Positions 42,057-52,637 are shown, counted from the first letter of the stretch. The stretch is 64,000 bases of DNA from Veronia pacifica (GCF_001707825.1 NZ_LYBM01000027.1:1-64000); one strand, 5' to 3'. A program made the numbers and translations. The notes: generated by a model not told the origin, from the sequence alone.

Positions 42057-42084
42057 ATTATACGGGTCGCATGATTGAATGCAA
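42057..42084 (-). promoter_or_regulatory. Promoter of the ATP synthase operon
   Basis: On the minus strand -35 TTGCAT (42079-42084) and a perfect -10 TATAAT (42057-42062) are separated by 16 bp. It is placed 64 bp before atpI and after the parB stop, which fits the single main promoter expected for atpIBEFHAGDC. Confidence 0.8.
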
Positions 42085-42177
42085 TCTGAACATTCCAAAA
42101 ATGGAGGCTAAATTTTACAACAGGGTAGACGGATCACAGTAACTAAATTTGTGTAACAAAATTTAAATGTTATCAGC

Positions 42178-43071
42178 TCACACTTCTAACCCTAAAGTTG
42201 CAAGTATTTGCATTAATTGCTTTGACTGCTCGAAATTTATCACCAATTTACCGCTCCCGTTTTTGCGCTGTGACAATTGAACAGGCGTACCAAACTTCTC
42301 GTTGAACAAGTCCTCAACTTTTATCGATTCTGGGGATTTTTCGGCAGATACCTCAGTTTTCTTGGGAGAAAGATACTTTTTCACCAAAGATTCTGTTTGT
42401 CGAACCGTCAAATTACGGCTGACTGACTCTCTCGCGGCCTTGATCTGATTATCGCCATCCAGTGCCAGTAACGCTCTCGCATGTCCCATGTCCAACTGTT
42501 GCTCCAGCAACAGTGTTTTTACATCTATCTCAAGGCCATTAAGACGAAGTAAATTACTGATCGCAGTGCGAGATTTCCCCAGAGCGTCAGCTAACTGCTG
42601 ATGGGTAAGAGTGAAATCAGCAACCAAACGCTCAAGAGCCTGTGCCTCCTCCATCGCGTTGAGATCTTCTCGTTGAATATTCTCTATCAGAGCAATAGCA
42701 CTGGCTGCTTTGTCATCCAGTTTGCGCACCAGACACGGCACAACTGAAAGCCCAACGCGCTTGGCCGCACGCCAGCGACGCTCGCCAGCAATGATTTCGT
42801 AATGACTGTCTGACAACTGACGTACAACAAGAGGCTGAATGATCCCTTGTGCGCGAATAGACTCTGCCAGTTCTTCTAACGCGTCCTCAGCCATTTCCTG
42901 TCTCGGCTGATAAGCGCCCGGCTGCAAATTTTGAATGGGTAGGTATTGCAATTCGCTGTCAGAAGGGGCTTTCTCTGGCTCTGCGTCAAAGTGAACCCGT
43001 GCCTGTGCCTGAGAACTGGTTGCAAGAAGGGCATCCAAGCCTTTGCCAAGACCACGTTTTGTTGCGTTCAT
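42178..43071 (-). CDS. parB: Chromosome-partitioning protein ParB
   Basis: CTP-dependent sliding clamp that loads at parS sites, 297 aa. It begins with the GLGKGLDALL motif, then the ParB/Srx domain with the CTP-pocket motif GERRWRAA at 96-103, a central HTH region (TLTHQQLADALGKSRTAISNLLRL, two helices) and a C-terminal dimer domain (about 255-297). Two perfect parS sites lie 16-18 kb away at 59597 and 61050. Coupled to parA, 9 bp upstream. Confidence 0.97.
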   Translation of the reverse strand: MNATKRGLGKGLDALLATSSQAQARVHFDAEPEKAPSDSELQYLPIQNLQPGAYQPRQEMAEDALEELAESIRAQGIIQPLVVRQLSDSHYEIIAGERRWRAAKRVGLSVVPCLVRKLDDKAASAIALIENIQREDLNAMEEAQALERLVADFTLTHQQLADALGKSRTAISNLLRLNGLEIDVKTLLLEQQLDMGHARALLALDGDNQIKAARESVSRNLTVRQTESLVKKYLSPKKTEVSAEKSPESIKVEDLFNEKFGTPVQLSQRKNGSGKLVINFEQSKQLMQILATLGLEV

Positions 43072-43080
43072 TGTGTTTCC

Positions 43081-43881
43081 TTAAGAAGCATTTAGCACAT
43101 CTGCTGACTGGCGGGCGTTATCTTCCCGTCTCAACATTTCTCCTGCCAGTGCAAGATAAGATTTTGCACCACTGGAATATTTGTCGTAATACATCGCCGG
43201 TCGTCCATGGCTTGGCGCTTCTGCAAGCCGAACATTTCTAGGAATAACCGTACGGTAGACTTTATCACCAAAATGTTTCTTGATTTGTTCAGAGACTTCG
43301 ACTGAGAGGCGGTTACGAGGGTCATACATAGTTCGCAGCAGACCTTCCACATGCAGCTCTTCGTTGACCACACCTGCAAGTTTGCCAATGGTATCCATCA
43401 AGGCCGTCAACCCTTCTAATGCAAAGTACTCACATTGCATCGGTACCAGCACCGAGTTGGCAGCCGTCATTGCATTGATTGTCAATAGGTTGAGAGAGGG
43501 AGGGCAGTCAATGAAGATGAAGTCGTAGCGATCACGGACTCCCTCAAGGACATTGCGAAGGCGAACTTCGCGAGCAAATACTTCCATCAACTTGATTTCA
43601 GCCGCGGTAACGTCACCATTGGCCGCGACAAGATGGTAACCACCGGATGTTTCTGTTACTACGACTTGCTCGAAAGGTGTGTCTTCAACTAATAATTCGT
43701 AGGCAGTGGCTCCAACATTGTACTTGTCGACACCACTTGCCATGGTAGCGTTACCCTGGGGGTCAAGATCAATAACCAGCACGCTTCTCTTGGTCGCAGC
43801 AAGAGATGCAGCAAGATTGACACAGGTTGTGGTTTTACCTACACCACCTTTCTGATTGGCTATCGCTATTACCTTTCCCAC
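43081..43881 (-). CDS. parA: Chromosome-partitioning ATPase ParA (Soj)
   Basis: Deviant Walker A ATPase that moves ParB-parS complexes, 266 aa. The P-loop is KGGVGKTT at 11-18 (signature Lys11), Walker A' [12 protein letters not shown] near 39-50 and Walker [14 protein letters not shown] near 120-132. No N-terminal HTH domain, so it is the chromosomal Soj type rather than the plasmid type Ia. Co-transcribed with rsmG upstream and parB downstream. Confidence 0.97.
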   Translation of the reverse strand: MGKVIAIANQKGGVGKTTTCVNLAASLAATKRSVLVIDLDPQGNATMASGVDKYNVGATAYELLVEDTPFEQVVVTETSGGYHLVAANGDVTAAEIKLMEVFAREVRLRNVLEGVRDRYDFIFIDCPPSLNLLTINAMTAANSVLVPMQCEYFALEGLTALMDTIGKLAGVVNEELHVEGLLRTMYDPRNRLSVEVSEQIKKHFGDKVYRTVIPRNVRLAEAPSHGRPAMYYDKYSSGAKSYLALAGEMLRREDNARQSADVLNAS

Positions 43882-43902
43882 AACGCACCTCGTCTTTAAG
43901 TC

Positions 43903-44517
43903 CTATGAAGACAAGACTACTAGATGACGCTGACCTTCTAATGACGGAACCATCAAAGATTTGATATCGGTCACGGAACAATCTGCAGGAAGGCTATCAA
44001 GCTCGAGATTATCGAGTTGACCTTTCAGTGCATAAAATCGCCCATTTTCGGCGGGTAAATGCTGACACCAGCTCACCATATCGGTGATTGATGCAAAAGC
44101 GCGGCTGAGGACCCCATCGAAGCCAAGCTCAGGACGGAACTCCTCTACACGGCTTTGTACTGGCGTAACATTGTCAATATTGAGCTCGTGGATCACCTGT
44201 CGGATGAAACGGATCCTTTTCCCTAGACTGTCCAGCAACGTGAAAGACTTCTCAGGATTGATGATCGCAAGCGGAATCCCGGGTAGTCCGGGTCCAGTCC
44301 CTACATCGATAAATCTGTGGCCATCGAGATGTTCACTGACCACCAGACTGTCGAGTATGTGTTTAACCACCATTTCTCTTGGATCGCGGACAGAGGTCAG
44401 ATTATAAGCTTTGTTCCATTTGTGCAGCATCTCAACGTAACCGAGAAGCTGCGCCTGTTGGTTAGCAGGAATATCAAGTCCTGCTTTTTCAATAAGTTGT
44501 GCGAGATATTCTTTCAC
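43903..44517 (-). CDS. rsmG: 16S rRNA (guanine-527-N7)-methyltransferase
   Basis: SAM-dependent enzyme modifying G527 of 16S rRNA (formerly GidB); loss gives low-level streptomycin resistance. The 204-aa protein has the SAM loop [15 protein letters not shown] around 71-85. It starts 6 bp after the mnmG stop and precedes parA by 21 bp; the mnmG-rsmG-parA-parB string is the classical origin-proximal arrangement. Confidence 0.97.
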   Translation of the reverse strand: MKEYLAQLIEKAGLDIPANQQAQLLGYVEMLHKWNKAYNLTSVRDPREMVVKHILDSLVVSEHLDGHRFIDVGTGPGLPGIPLAIINPEKSFTLLDSLGKRIRFIRQVIHELNIDNVTPVQSRVEEFRPELGFDGVLSRAFASITDMVSWCQHLPAENGRFYALKGQLDNLELDSLPADCSVTDIKSLMVPSLEGQRHLVVLSS

Positions 44518-44523
44518 GGTTTA

Positions 44524-46413
44524 TCATGCTCCTTTTTTGAGCATGCCTTGTTTTTTTAGATACACGAGCAAGATCGAGACCGCAGCCGGCGTAATACCAG
44601 AAATACGCGAGGCCTTACCTATGGTTTCAGGTCTGGCATCTTCAAGTTTGGCAATCACTTCGTTAGACAGACCTTTGATCTGCTTAAAATCTATGGTGTT
44701 GGGCAAACTGGTATTTTCATGGCGTAATGACTTAGCGATTTCATCTTTCTGGCGGTCAATATATCCTGCATATTTGACTTGAATCTCAACTTGCTCACGA
44801 GCCTGCTGATCGTCATGGGCGGGTGCAAACACTGGGTTGGTCACCAACTGGTCGTAGCTTACTTCTGGACGACGCAAGAGATCTTCGCCATTCGCCTCGC
44901 GTGCCAGCGGGGTCTTTAATGATTCATTTAATGCAGCCGTGTGTTCTGACGTCGGATGAATCCAGGTTTCGCGAAGTCGCTGACGCTCTAGTTCAATATT
45001 TTCCATCTTTTCATTGAAACGCTGCCAGCGCTCATCGCCAACCAAACCGAGCTTGCGGCCCGTCTCAGTAAGACGAATATCCGCGTTATCCTCACGCAGC
45101 AACAAACGGTATTCCGCGCGAGAAGTAAACATTCTGTAGGGTTCTTTGGTGCCCATTGTCGACAAATCATCAATCAACACACCCATGTAGGCTTCGTCAC
45201 GGCGCGGACTCCAGCCTTCTTTGCCTTGTGAGAACAATGCTGCATTACATCCTGCTACTAATCCCTGAGCTGCCGCTTCCTCGTAGCCAGTTGTACCATT
45301 TATCTGTCCGGCGAAGAAAAGACCAGACAAATATTTCGTTTCAAAGGTTTGCTTGAGATCGCGTGGATCAAAGAAATCATACTCGATCGCGTATCCCGGA
45401 CGGATCACCCGCGCATTTTCAAACCCTTTGATCGAATGGATGATCGACATCTGAACATCAAAGGGAAGGCTGGTTGAGATCCCATTTGGATAAAGTTCAT
45501 GTGTCGTCAGTCCTTCAGGCTCAACAAATATTTGGTGTTTATCCTTGTCGGCAAAGCGCATGACCTTGTCTTCGATCGATGGACAGTATCTCGGGCCGAT
45601 ACCCTCAATAACACCTGCATACATAGGACTGCGATCAAGGTTATTTCTGATAACCTCATGTGTCTGCTCGTTCGTGTAGGTGATAAAACACGGCAATTGT
45701 TTTGGATGTTCTGATGTATTGCCCATGAAAGAGAATACCGGACGAGGATTATCTCCATGTTGCGTTTGCATCACACTGAAATCGACAGTTCTGGCATCGA
45801 TACGTGGCGGTGTTCCCGTTTTCAATCGATCAACACGGAAAGGTAGAGCTCTTAAGCGATCTGCCAATGCGATCGAAGGAGGATCGCCTGCGCGGCCTCC
45901 AGAGTAATTTTCAAGCCCTATATGGATCTTACCCCCAAGGAAGGTGCCAACGGTCAATACAACGGCTTGTGCGCGGAATTTGAGACCCATTTCAGTAATG
46001 ACACCCATCACGCGATCCTGTTCAACGATGAGATCAGTAACCGCTTGCTGAAACAGCATAAGATTAGGCTGATTTTCCAGTGTTTCTCTCACCGCGGTTT
46101 TGTAGAGCAGTCTGTCAGCCTGAGCACGGGTCGCCCGTACTGCCGGCCCTTTCGATGAATTCAGGGTACGGAATTGAATGCCCCCTTTATCGATGGCCCG
46201 GGCCATTACACCGCCGAGTGCATCCACTTCTTTAACCAGATGTCCTTTTCCGATCCCGCCAATGGCAGGGTTACATGACATTTGCCCTAACGTATCAATA
46301 TTGTGTGTCAGCAGAAGTGTATGCTGTCCCATACGTGCGGCAGCCAGAGCGGCTTCCGTTCCTGCATGACCTCCACCAACAACGATGACGTCAAAGTTAT
46401 CCTGGTAAAACAT
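44524..46413 (-). CDS. mnmG: tRNA uridine-5-carboxymethylaminomethyl modification enzyme MnmG
   Basis: FAD enzyme (GidA) that with MnmE installs cmnm5U34 in tRNAs decoding split boxes. The 629-aa protein has the FAD dinucleotide motif [10 protein letters not shown] at 13-22, [13 protein letters not shown] near 47-59 and the two GidA signatures [14 protein letters not shown] and [10 protein letters not shown]. It borders oriC; its transcription away from the origin affects initiation in E. coli. Partner mnmE is at 48786-50153. Confidence 0.98.
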   Translation of the reverse strand: MFYQDNFDVIVVGGGHAGTEAALAAARMGQHTLLLTHNIDTLGQMSCNPAIGGIGKGHLVKEVDALGGVMARAIDKGGIQFRTLNSSKGPAVRATRAQADRLLYKTAVRETLENQPNLMLFQQAVTDLIVEQDRVMGVITEMGLKFRAQAVVLTVGTFLGGKIHIGLENYSGGRAGDPPSIALADRLRALPFRVDRLKTGTPPRIDARTVDFSVMQTQHGDNPRPVFSFMGNTSEHPKQLPCFITYTNEQTHEVIRNNLDRSPMYAGVIEGIGPRYCPSIEDKVMRFADKDKHQIFVEPEGLTTHELYPNGISTSLPFDVQMSIIHSIKGFENARVIRPGYAIEYDFFDPRDLKQTFETKYLSGLFFAGQINGTTGYEEAAAQGLVAGCNAALFSQGKEGWSPRRDEAYMGVLIDDLSTMGTKEPYRMFTSRAEYRLLLREDNADIRLTETGRKLGLVGDERWQRFNEKMENIELERQRLRETWIHPTSEHTAALNESLKTPLAREANGEDLLRRPEVSYDQLVTNPVFAPAHDDQQAREQVEIQVKYAGYIDRQKDEIAKSLRHENTSLPNTIDFKQIKGLSNEVIAKLEDARPETIGKASRISGITPAAVSILLVYLKKQGMLKKGA

Positions 46414-46499
46414 GATATGCCCTCGAAGGAATTAGGTTGATCAGTTACTTGGTTCAAAAGGGTGAGTATTCTACCCCTTTTATGTTTCTGAGAGAACCA

Positions 46500-46800
46500 A
46501 AAGTGTGATCTTTGATCAGGCTCTTTTCTCTTTAAAATATCTAAAGATCTTTTATATAGATCTTCTATTAGATCTTTTATTAAAGAAACGGATCTTTGTG
46601 GATAACCGTGTTTTGATCAACATGATCATGTGTTTATGGAGGATCACTTTCTGTGGGGGAGCTTGGATCAATTGCTGTATTATCTGGGATCAAAATAGGG
46701 GTTTATACACAGGGGGGAAAGGGCATTAAAAGTATTAAATGGATAACTATAGGTTGATCACTGGTTTGATCTATAGTTATCCACAGATAAAGGATCGTCT
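46500..46800. other. Chromosomal replication origin oriC
   Basis: Between mnmG and mioC, as in E. coli. DnaA boxes: TGTGGATAA at 46597-46605 (R1 type), TTATACACA at 46703-46711 (R2 type) and TTATCCACA at 46777-46785 (R4 type). A further TTATTCACA lies at 46834-46842 inside the mioC end. Three tandem AT-rich 13-mers of the GATCTNTTNTTTT kind begin at 46546, 46559 and 46571 and form the unwinding element on the mnmG side. I count 14 GATC sites in about 300 bp, the substrate of Dam and SeqA. Boundaries are approximate. Confidence 0.96.
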
Positions 46801-46833
46801 TTGAATAAGTTACGTTAACAATGATAACAAGAG

Positions 46834-47280
46834 TTATTCACATAATTTACTTTTCCACTGGGATAACCATGCTTCAGCGGGCTCCTCTGGCATTGGATAT
46901 TCAAGGACATCAACATCAAGACGCTCAGCAATACGCGTTGCACCGAGTTGTTCCAGCAAAATATCGGCCTTTTTCCCTGCGCCACAATAGGTGTCATAAC
47001 TCGAATCGCCGATGGAGACCACAGCGAAGTGTAACCCCTTCAAGTCAGGTTTTTGTGCGTCCAGATCTTCCATCATGGGCGCGAGATTTTCGGGGTAGTC
47101 GCCTGCACCATGTGTTGAGGTGATCAACAGTAAATGATCATTGTGTGAGAGGTCATCAATAACTGCCTCGTTGATCACTTTTGTTGTATGACCATCAGAC
47201 TCGAGAAGATCTGACAGGTGATCGCCAACATATTCAGCACCACCAAGTGTGCTGCCCGTTATCAGTGTTATTCCTTTCAT
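46834..47280 (-). CDS. mioC: FMN-binding protein MioC
   Basis: Flavodoxin-like protein of 148 aa. The FMN phosphate loop region begins ITGSTLGGAEYVGDHL (about 7-22) and the second FMN loop TSTHGAGDYPENL sits near 54-66. In E. coli MioC supports biotin synthase in vitro, and transcription from its promoter enters oriC. The same orientation is kept here: the gene reads toward the origin, and its last codons include a DnaA box. Confidence 0.95.
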   Translation of the reverse strand: MKGITLITGSTLGGAEYVGDHLSDLLESDGHTTKVINEAVIDDLSHNDHLLLITSTHGAGDYPENLAPMMEDLDAQKPDLKGLHFAVVSIGDSSYDTYCGAGKKADILLEQLGATRIAERLDVDVLEYPMPEEPAEAWLSQWKSKLCE

Positions 47281-47348
47281 AGCATTCCCTGAGAGTAAAT
47301 AATGTCAGGGCTAGTATTCCGGTTAACCCTTGGGTGAGTCAAGACGGG

Positions 47349-48443
47349 TTAATCATGCAGGGGAGGTGGAGGCGGGGGAGTCGCAACACTGATGTTACCT
47401 TTACCCGATTTCTTTGTGTTTTTCACCGCTAGTCTTGCCGAATCAATCAATTGGTAGGCTTCACCAGCTACTTTTTCTCTGATCGAAATACCTATGCTGG
47501 CACTGTATTTGATAGCACCGTTGTTTAACAGTAGCGACCGAGTCCTTATATTGCTCTTTATAGCTTCAGCCAACACTAAAGCATCATTTAAACCTGCTTT
47601 AGATAATACAATCGCAAAGGTGTCTGACTGGAGTCGTCCAATCGACATATGTGAACTCTCGTTATGTGGCTTCAGCAGCAGGGAAAGGTCTTTTAGGACT
47701 GCATTGCCTGTGTCCCAGCCATATTCGTTATTGATTGCTTTAAAGTTGTCAATGTCGACAACCATGACCACCACAGTGTTTCCAGCAATGTCCATTGACT
47801 TCGATATTTGACGATAAATTTCTTCATAGTTGTTCAGACCCGTCATAGCATCTCTCGTCTGTGCATCGAGAATATGTTCACTCTCCGCTTTTGACTCATC
47901 ACGGTAGAATGCTAAAAATTGAGTGGTGCCCAGCACGACGAGCACCGCTGTTAACAATGCCAGTGCAGGTGTCACTGATACATTCAGCAGTGGTTCAGCT
48001 TGGTGGGTGTTGATAAAAAAAATTGCCGCTAAAGTGAAGGTGACCACCACCATTTGAGTAATGAACCTGTAACTATTGAGCAGAAACGAGCAAAGCAGAG
48101 GGATAAGTAAAAACAAAACTTCAGTGTGAATTGCACGGGGGAAAATGACCAAAGTGAAGGTTGTTAACTGACAAGAGAATATTATCAGTGCCCATATGAC
48201 CGATAACGTTCTCAGCCCCTCATAATTCAATAGAAGGCATACTGGATAGAGAAGGACGTAGATAAGGACAATTGACGCCGCTTGATAGTGATTGAAGGCG
48301 ATAGCAATCGTCATACTTAAAATCAGTGTTCCGGCAATGCAATAGAGGGTAAAAAGGTTGATTAATCTGACCTGATGAAAGTAACCACGGTCTGTTTTAT
48401 TCAGCCCGATATTAATCCAGGGGTCCAATGTCTTGTGCATCAC
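47349..48443 (-). CDS. Membrane protein with degenerate GGDEF domain
   Basis: A 364-aa protein with about six hydrophobic segments (roughly 30-180), then a GGDEF-fold domain (about 185-350). Fold landmarks are present: DAMTGLNN (198-205), VVDIDNFKAINN (229-239) with the metal Asp pair, and ASIGIS (315-320). But the signature loop that should read GGDEF is QSDTF (272-276; bases 47616-47630), losing the catalytic Gly-Gly and Glu. Cyclase activity is therefore unlikely; it may bind GTP or act as a scaffold or receptor. No RxxD inhibitory site was recognised. The C terminus ends in a run of six prolines then LHD. Origin-proximal location is unusual for such genes. Confidence 0.88.
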   Translation of the reverse strand: MMHKTLDPWINIGLNKTDRGYFHQVRLINLFTLYCIAGTLILSMTIAIAFNHYQAASIVLIYVLLYPVCLLLNYEGLRTLSVIWALIIFSCQLTTFTLVIFPRAIHTEVLFLLIPLLCSFLLNSYRFITQMVVVTFTLAAIFFINTHQAEPLLNVSVTPALALLTAVLVVLGTTQFLAFYRDESKAESEHILDAQTRDAMTGLNNYEEIYRQISKSMDIAGNTVVVMVVDIDNFKAINNEYGWDTGNAVLKDLSLLLKPHNESSHMSIGRLQSDTFAIVLSKAGLNDALVLAEAIKSNIRTRSLLLNNGAIKYSASIGISIREKVAGEAYQLIDSARLAVKNTKKSGKGNISVATPPPPPPLHD

Positions 48444-48785
48444 ATCAATGTCTTAAACAGGCCTTTTTCCAGTGTAGACAATCAATAGATCGATAAGGCA
48501 AAAAAGAGATTGATCCTGTTTTTTATCTGTGGATGGATCTGTTTATAGAGATCGGCTGTGTTTTATCGTGATCTTATTAAGCATTGATATAACGGGCTTT
48601 AGAGGGAAGATCTAGGCATTTTCTACAATATCTGGACTGTGAATAAGTTTATTGTGCTGACGATCAATAGTGTTATTTTTCTAGATGTTTTAAGTGGATA
48701 TTAGGAAAGATCTTAACTTGTGTATGTTGCGAGTGATTTTTGCTGATAAGTTGAGAAAAAGCCCGTTCCCGGGCTTTGTGTTAGC
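48444..48785. other. AT-rich spacer with clustered GATC sites and a DnaA-type box
   Basis: No gene in these 342 bp. Between 48480 and 48720 I count eight GATC sites, and TGTGAATAA at 48638-48646 is the complement of a consensus DnaA box TTATTCACA. The right end holds the mnmE terminator. The 5' part should carry the promoter of the GGDEF-like gene on the minus strand, which I could not place. Confidence 0.5.
48756..48777 (-). terminator. Terminator after mnmE
   Basis: AAAGCCCG (48758-48765) pairs with CGGGCTTT (48770-48777), loop TTCC. The minus-strand T-run corresponds to the A-run 48756-48760. It begins 8 bp after the mnmE stop. Confidence 0.82.
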
Positions 48786-50153
48786 TTACTTTCCAATACA
48801 GAATGAACTGAAGATCCTGCCCAACAGATCGTCTGAGCTGAATTCACCCGTTATTTCGTTCAGGTGCTGCTGAGCAAGTCGGAGTTCCTCTGCAAGGATC
48901 TCTCCGGCCATAAAGCCCTCCAGTTGCTCCTTACCCGTTGCCACATGGACGGCTGCCAGCTCAAGGGCCTCAAGGTGACGCCGTCGTGCCATAAAGCCGC
49001 CTTCTGTGGCGCCAGAGAACCCCATACAGGCCTTGAGATGCTCCCTGAGGTCATCAATACCTTTGCCTGTCATGGCACTGAGTCTTATCAGTGTTGGATT
49101 ATTGGCGTGACATATTCCCAGTGTTTCTCCGGTGATATCTGCCTTGTTGCGAATGACAGTAATACCGACAGAATCAGGGAGGCGATTGACAAATTCCGGC
49201 CAGATATCGGCAGGACTGGTGGCCTCAGTGGTAGTGCCGTCAACCATAAAAAGTACCCGGTCAGCACTGGCTATTTCGTCCCAGGCCCGCTCGATACCAA
49301 TGCGCTCAACTTCATCAGACGCATCGCGTAATCCTGCAGTATCAATAATATGCAGGGGCATACCATCAATATGAATATGTTCTCTCAGAACATCACGCGT
49401 GGTTCCGGCAATATCAGTAACAATGGCGCTGTCTTTGCCTGAGAGCGCATTGAGTAGGCTCGACTTTCCTGCATTAGGGCGACCAGCAATCACGACCTTC
49501 ATTCCTTCCCGCATGATCGCACCCTGACTGGCTTCACGACGAACAGCATCAAGGTTTTCTATGATCGCATTAAGGTCAGCGGCCACTTTACCGTCGGAAA
49601 GAAAGTCTATTTCTTCATCCGGGAAATCAATCGCTGCTTCAACGTAAATCCTCAAGTGGATCAGTGACTCCACCAGCTCATTTACTTTGCCTGAAAATGC
49701 GCCTTGCAGGCTCTGAAGGGCTGATTTTGCTGCTTGCTCTGAGCTTGCATCAATAAGGTCAGCAATTGCTTCTGCCTGTGCAAGATCCAGCTTATCGTTG
49801 AGAAACGCTCGTTCAGAGAATTCGCCCGGCCTTGCTGTTCGAATACCATCGATGGCGACAATACGCTTGATCAGCATATCCATAATCACGGGGCCGCCAT
49901 GTCCTTGCAATTCAAGTACATCCTCGCCAGTGAAGGAATGAGGGGCCTGAAAATAAAGGGCAATTCCCTGATCGATGGCTGCACCACTGATGTCGTTAAA
50001 AGGGAGATATTCAGCGCGGCGTATGCTGAGTTCCTTGCCTGTCACCTGTCTGGCCACATCACGAGCCTTAGGTCCGGATACACGGATGATTCCAACCCCG
50101 CCACGCCCTGGCGGGGTTGCCTGCGCAACTATGGTGTCGCTGTGCTCAAACAT
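48786..50153 (-). CDS. mnmE: tRNA modification GTPase MnmE
   Basis: Potassium-activated GTPase that acts with MnmG on wobble U34, 455 aa. The N-terminal formyl-THF-binding dimer domain (1-118), a helical domain interrupted by the G domain with P-loop [14 protein letters not shown] near 223-236 and the DIAGTTRD switch near 247-254, and the invariant C-terminal FCIGK are all present. Terminator of the preceding yidC unit separates it from yidC. Confidence 0.97.
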   Translation of the reverse strand: MFEHSDTIVAQATPPGRGGVGIIRVSGPKARDVARQVTGKELSIRRAEYLPFNDISGAAIDQGIALYFQAPHSFTGEDVLELQGHGGPVIMDMLIKRIVAIDGIRTARPGEFSERAFLNDKLDLAQAEAIADLIDASSEQAAKSALQSLQGAFSGKVNELVESLIHLRIYVEAAIDFPDEEIDFLSDGKVAADLNAIIENLDAVRREASQGAIMREGMKVVIAGRPNAGKSSLLNALSGKDSAIVTDIAGTTRDVLREHIHIDGMPLHIIDTAGLRDASDEVERIGIERAWDEIASADRVLFMVDGTTTEATSPADIWPEFVNRLPDSVGITVIRNKADITGETLGICHANNPTLIRLSAMTGKGIDDLREHLKACMGFSGATEGGFMARRRHLEALELAAVHVATGKEQLEGFMAGEILAEELRLAQQHLNEITGEFSSDDLLGRIFSSFCIGK

Positions 50154-50238
50154 TTCATCAACCTGTTTACAAAATTTGTCTGTGGCTAGTGTATCGCAAA
50201 GAGGCCGTTGTCTGGATAGCTGTCTGGCTCTTGCGCAT

Positions 50239-50264
50239 AAAAAAGGCGGCCATATCCGGCCGCC
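50239..50264 (-). terminator. Terminator of the rpmH-rnpA-yidD-yidC unit
   Basis: GGCGGCC (50245-50251) and GGCCGCC (50258-50264) form a 7-bp GC stem with loop ATATCC. On the minus strand it is followed by six T. It lies 19 bp after the yidC stop. Confidence 0.88.
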
Positions 50265-50282
50265 TCATTATCATTTATCTTT

Positions 50283-51904
50283 TCACGCTCTGCTGTGCAG
50301 ACCTTTTTTCTCCAGAGAGCGGTAAATCAGCGTCTGCTGAATGAGTGTCATAATGTTAGACACCAGCCAGTACAGAACCAGACCTGATGGGAACCACAGG
50401 AAGAATACCGTGAACATCACTGGCATAAAGGTCATGATCTTCTGTTGCATCGGATCAGTGACAGTAGATGGGCTCATTTTCTGGATGATAAACATCGAGA
50501 TACCCATCAGAATAGGCAGTACGTAATACGGGTCCTGAGCGGATAGATCCTGAATCCATAGTACGAATGGCGCGTGACGCAGCTCCACCGATTCCATCAG
50601 TGCCCAGTAAAAGGCAATGAAGATTGGCATTTGAAGGAGTAGAGGAAGACAGCCACCCAGTGGGTTCACTTTCTCACGCTTGTAAAGCTCCATCATTTCC
50701 TGGCTCATGCGTTGGCGGTCATCACCGATACGCTCACGCATTTCCTGCAGTTTAGGTTGCAAGATACGCATTTTCGCCATCGAGGTGTACTGTGCTTTCG
50801 TCAGTGGATACATCAGACCACGAATAACCATGGTCATTATCACGATAGCCAGACCCCAGTTAGAGACCATTGACTGAATGAATGTCAGCAGGCTGTGCAG
50901 TGGACTTGCGATGAACCATAACCAACCGTAGTCGACTGTCAGGTCAAGGTTAGGTGCTGTCGCCTTCATTTCGTTTTGAAGTTTTGGACCGACCCACAGT
51001 GTCGCTTTTAATGTGTCAGATGTACCTGCTGCAACTTCGACAGGAGGCATACGAACACCAATAAACCCAAGTCCATTGTTGGTACGGGTATACAGGTTAG
51101 TATCACCTTCAGCGTGAGGGATCCAGGCACTTACGAAGTAGTGCTGCATCATCGCTGCCCAGCCATTACTGCTGATAGTCAGGTTAAGGTTTTTATCCTG
51201 CATATCATCGAAGCTGTACTTTTTATATTTCGTATCGTTTGCTGAGTACGCACCGCCGCGGTAAGTCGGCATGGTCAGACTGCCGCCATCGTCCAGCAGA
51301 TTCTGTTTCAGCTGTGCGTACATCTGTACGTTCGCATTAGATGCTGACTGGTTATCAATGGTGTATTCGACGTCTACGGCGTAACTGCCACGCTTGATAA
51401 CGTAAGTCTTAATGAAAGTGATACCGTCTTTTACCAGCGTCATCGGAACGCGCAGTTCACTCTGCCTTCGGCCAATTCAAACGCCTTTGCAGATACGGTA
51501 AATTCGGCGCGGCCTTTGGTTGTATCGATACCATCAGCACCAATCAAACCACTTTGTGCGGTAAAGGTGTGGCCAGCTTCGCTTTTGAGTAGTACAAACT
51601 TGTTATCAGAATTGAGATCCGCATCATACTGGCGTAGCTCAGCATGCACGACATCACCACCCTGGGTGTCTACGGTCAGCGTCAGTACGTCTGACTCGAT
51701 AGTGATCAGCTTATCGGATACTGCAGTATCAGTCACAGGCTGCTGAACGGCATCCGAGCCGGCTGGAACATCACCACTGGTTTGTGCTTGCTGTGTTACG
51801 CCCTGTCCCTGTGGTTGAGGGGTTGTTTCTGCATTCCACTGCTGAAAAAGCAGGAAAGAAACGAACAGTAGGGCAATCAACAGGATATTGCGTTGGGAAT
51901 CCAT
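50283..51904 (-). pseudogene. yidC: Membrane protein insertase YidC, frameshifted (probable sequence error)
   Basis: Inserts and folds inner-membrane proteins, alone or with SecYEG. Frame one (51904 to 51440) gives the N-terminal anchor [20 protein letters not shown] and part of the periplasmic domain, then ends RVNCAFR-stop. Frame two continues from the residues [12 protein letters not shown] to the C terminus, with the five-helix insertase core and the conserved Arg in the [21 protein letters not shown] region. The total span of 1622 nt is one short of 541 codons; restoring one base in GGCAG near 51461-51468 yields a normal 540-aa YidC. Because yidC is essential in E. coli and both halves are well conserved, a base-calling deletion is the best explanation. 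Confidence 0.93.
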
Positions 51905-51906
51905 TG

Positions 51907-52167
51907 TTAATTGTCTCGATTGTCAGATTGATTAGGTGGCACTGGATCGTAACCACCAGAGTTTAAAGGATGGCATTTTAATAGACGTTTGCTGGCTAAC
52001 CAACCACCTTTTATCACACCGTGACGGCTGACCGCTTCTATGGCGTATTGAGAACAGGTGGGGGTGAAACGACATCTCGGCCCAATGAGCGGGCTGATAA
52101 CGAGTTGATAAAATCGAATAAGACCGATTATCAACGTTTTCGCGGCGGTCGAGACAAACGTAGCCAT
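51907..52167 (-). CDS. yidD: Membrane protein insertion efficiency factor YidD
   Basis: Small amphipathic membrane-associated protein of 86 aa that assists YidC. Signature residues [20 protein letters not shown] and the CSQYAIEA motif with the paired cysteines are present, followed by [15 protein letters not shown]. Its start overlaps the end of rnpA by 37 bp and its stop is 2 bp before yidC, implying tight coupling. Confidence 0.95.
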   Translation of the reverse strand: MATFVSTAAKTLIIGLIRFYQLVISPLIGPRCRFTPTCSQYAIEAVSRHGVIKGGWLASKRLLKCHPLNSGGYDPVPPNQSDNRDN

Positions 52168-52490
52168 AACTTATCGAGCAGCGTCCTCAATTCTTCGTTG
52201 CTGAGGTCGTTTGCACTTTTTTTGGCAATCACCACGTAGTCTTTGGCAGGCAAATCGTGCTGACGAAGACGAAAACTTTCTCTGACCTGACGCTTGAACC
52301 GGTTACGGTCTACAGCCAGTTTTATCTGTTTTTTGGGAACAGCTTGACCCAAACGGGCATGATCGAGAGTGTTTTTACGGGCGAGAATAGTTAAGTGCGA
52401 ACTGCCAGCGCGGTGAGGTTGCTGGAAGACAGTATTGAAATGTTCGGGAGTTAACAGACGTAACTCCCGAGGGTAAGCTAGCTTAGACAA
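52131..52490 (-). CDS. rnpA: Ribonuclease P protein component
   Basis: Protein cofactor of RNase P, 119 aa, binding the 5' leader of pre-tRNAs. The RNR motif is clear in [17 protein letters not shown] (about 59-75), and the N-terminal [18 protein letters not shown] strand is typical. 12 bp after rpmH; the rpmH-rnpA-yidD-yidC order is universal in this group. Confidence 0.96.
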   Translation of the reverse strand: MSKLAYPRELRLLTPEHFNTVFQQPHRAGSSHLTILARKNTLDHARLGQAVPKKQIKLAVDRNRFKRQVRESFRLRQHDLPAKDYVVIAKKSANDLSNEELRTLLDKLWLRLSRPPRKR

Positions 52491-52502
52491 AATCGCGATG
52501 GA

Positions 52503-52637
52503 TTATTTTGCAAGCTGCTTACGGCCTTTTGCGCGACGAGCGGCAATAACCTTACGACCGTTCTTAGTTGCCATGCGAGCACGGAAACCGTGAGAGCGCT
52601 TGCGCTTTAGAACAGAAGGTTGAAAAGTGCGTTTCAT
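52503..52637 (-). CDS. rpmH: 50S ribosomal protein L34
   Basis: 44-aa very basic ribosomal protein, [20 protein letters not shown] at the N terminus and [11 protein letters not shown] at the C terminus, matching L34 throughout. It was too short for routine ORF detection; I read it directly from the sequence. It is the promoter-proximal gene of the unit and is divergent from dnaA across 546 bp. Confidence 0.97.
   Translation of the reverse strand: MKRTFQPSVLKRKRSHGFRARMATKNGRKVIAARRAKGRKQLAK

Noticed and set aside
48786-52637. Insertion sequence or phage attachment in the mnmE-rpmH region
   Set aside because: No inverted repeats, target duplications or integrase; the gene order is fully conventional.
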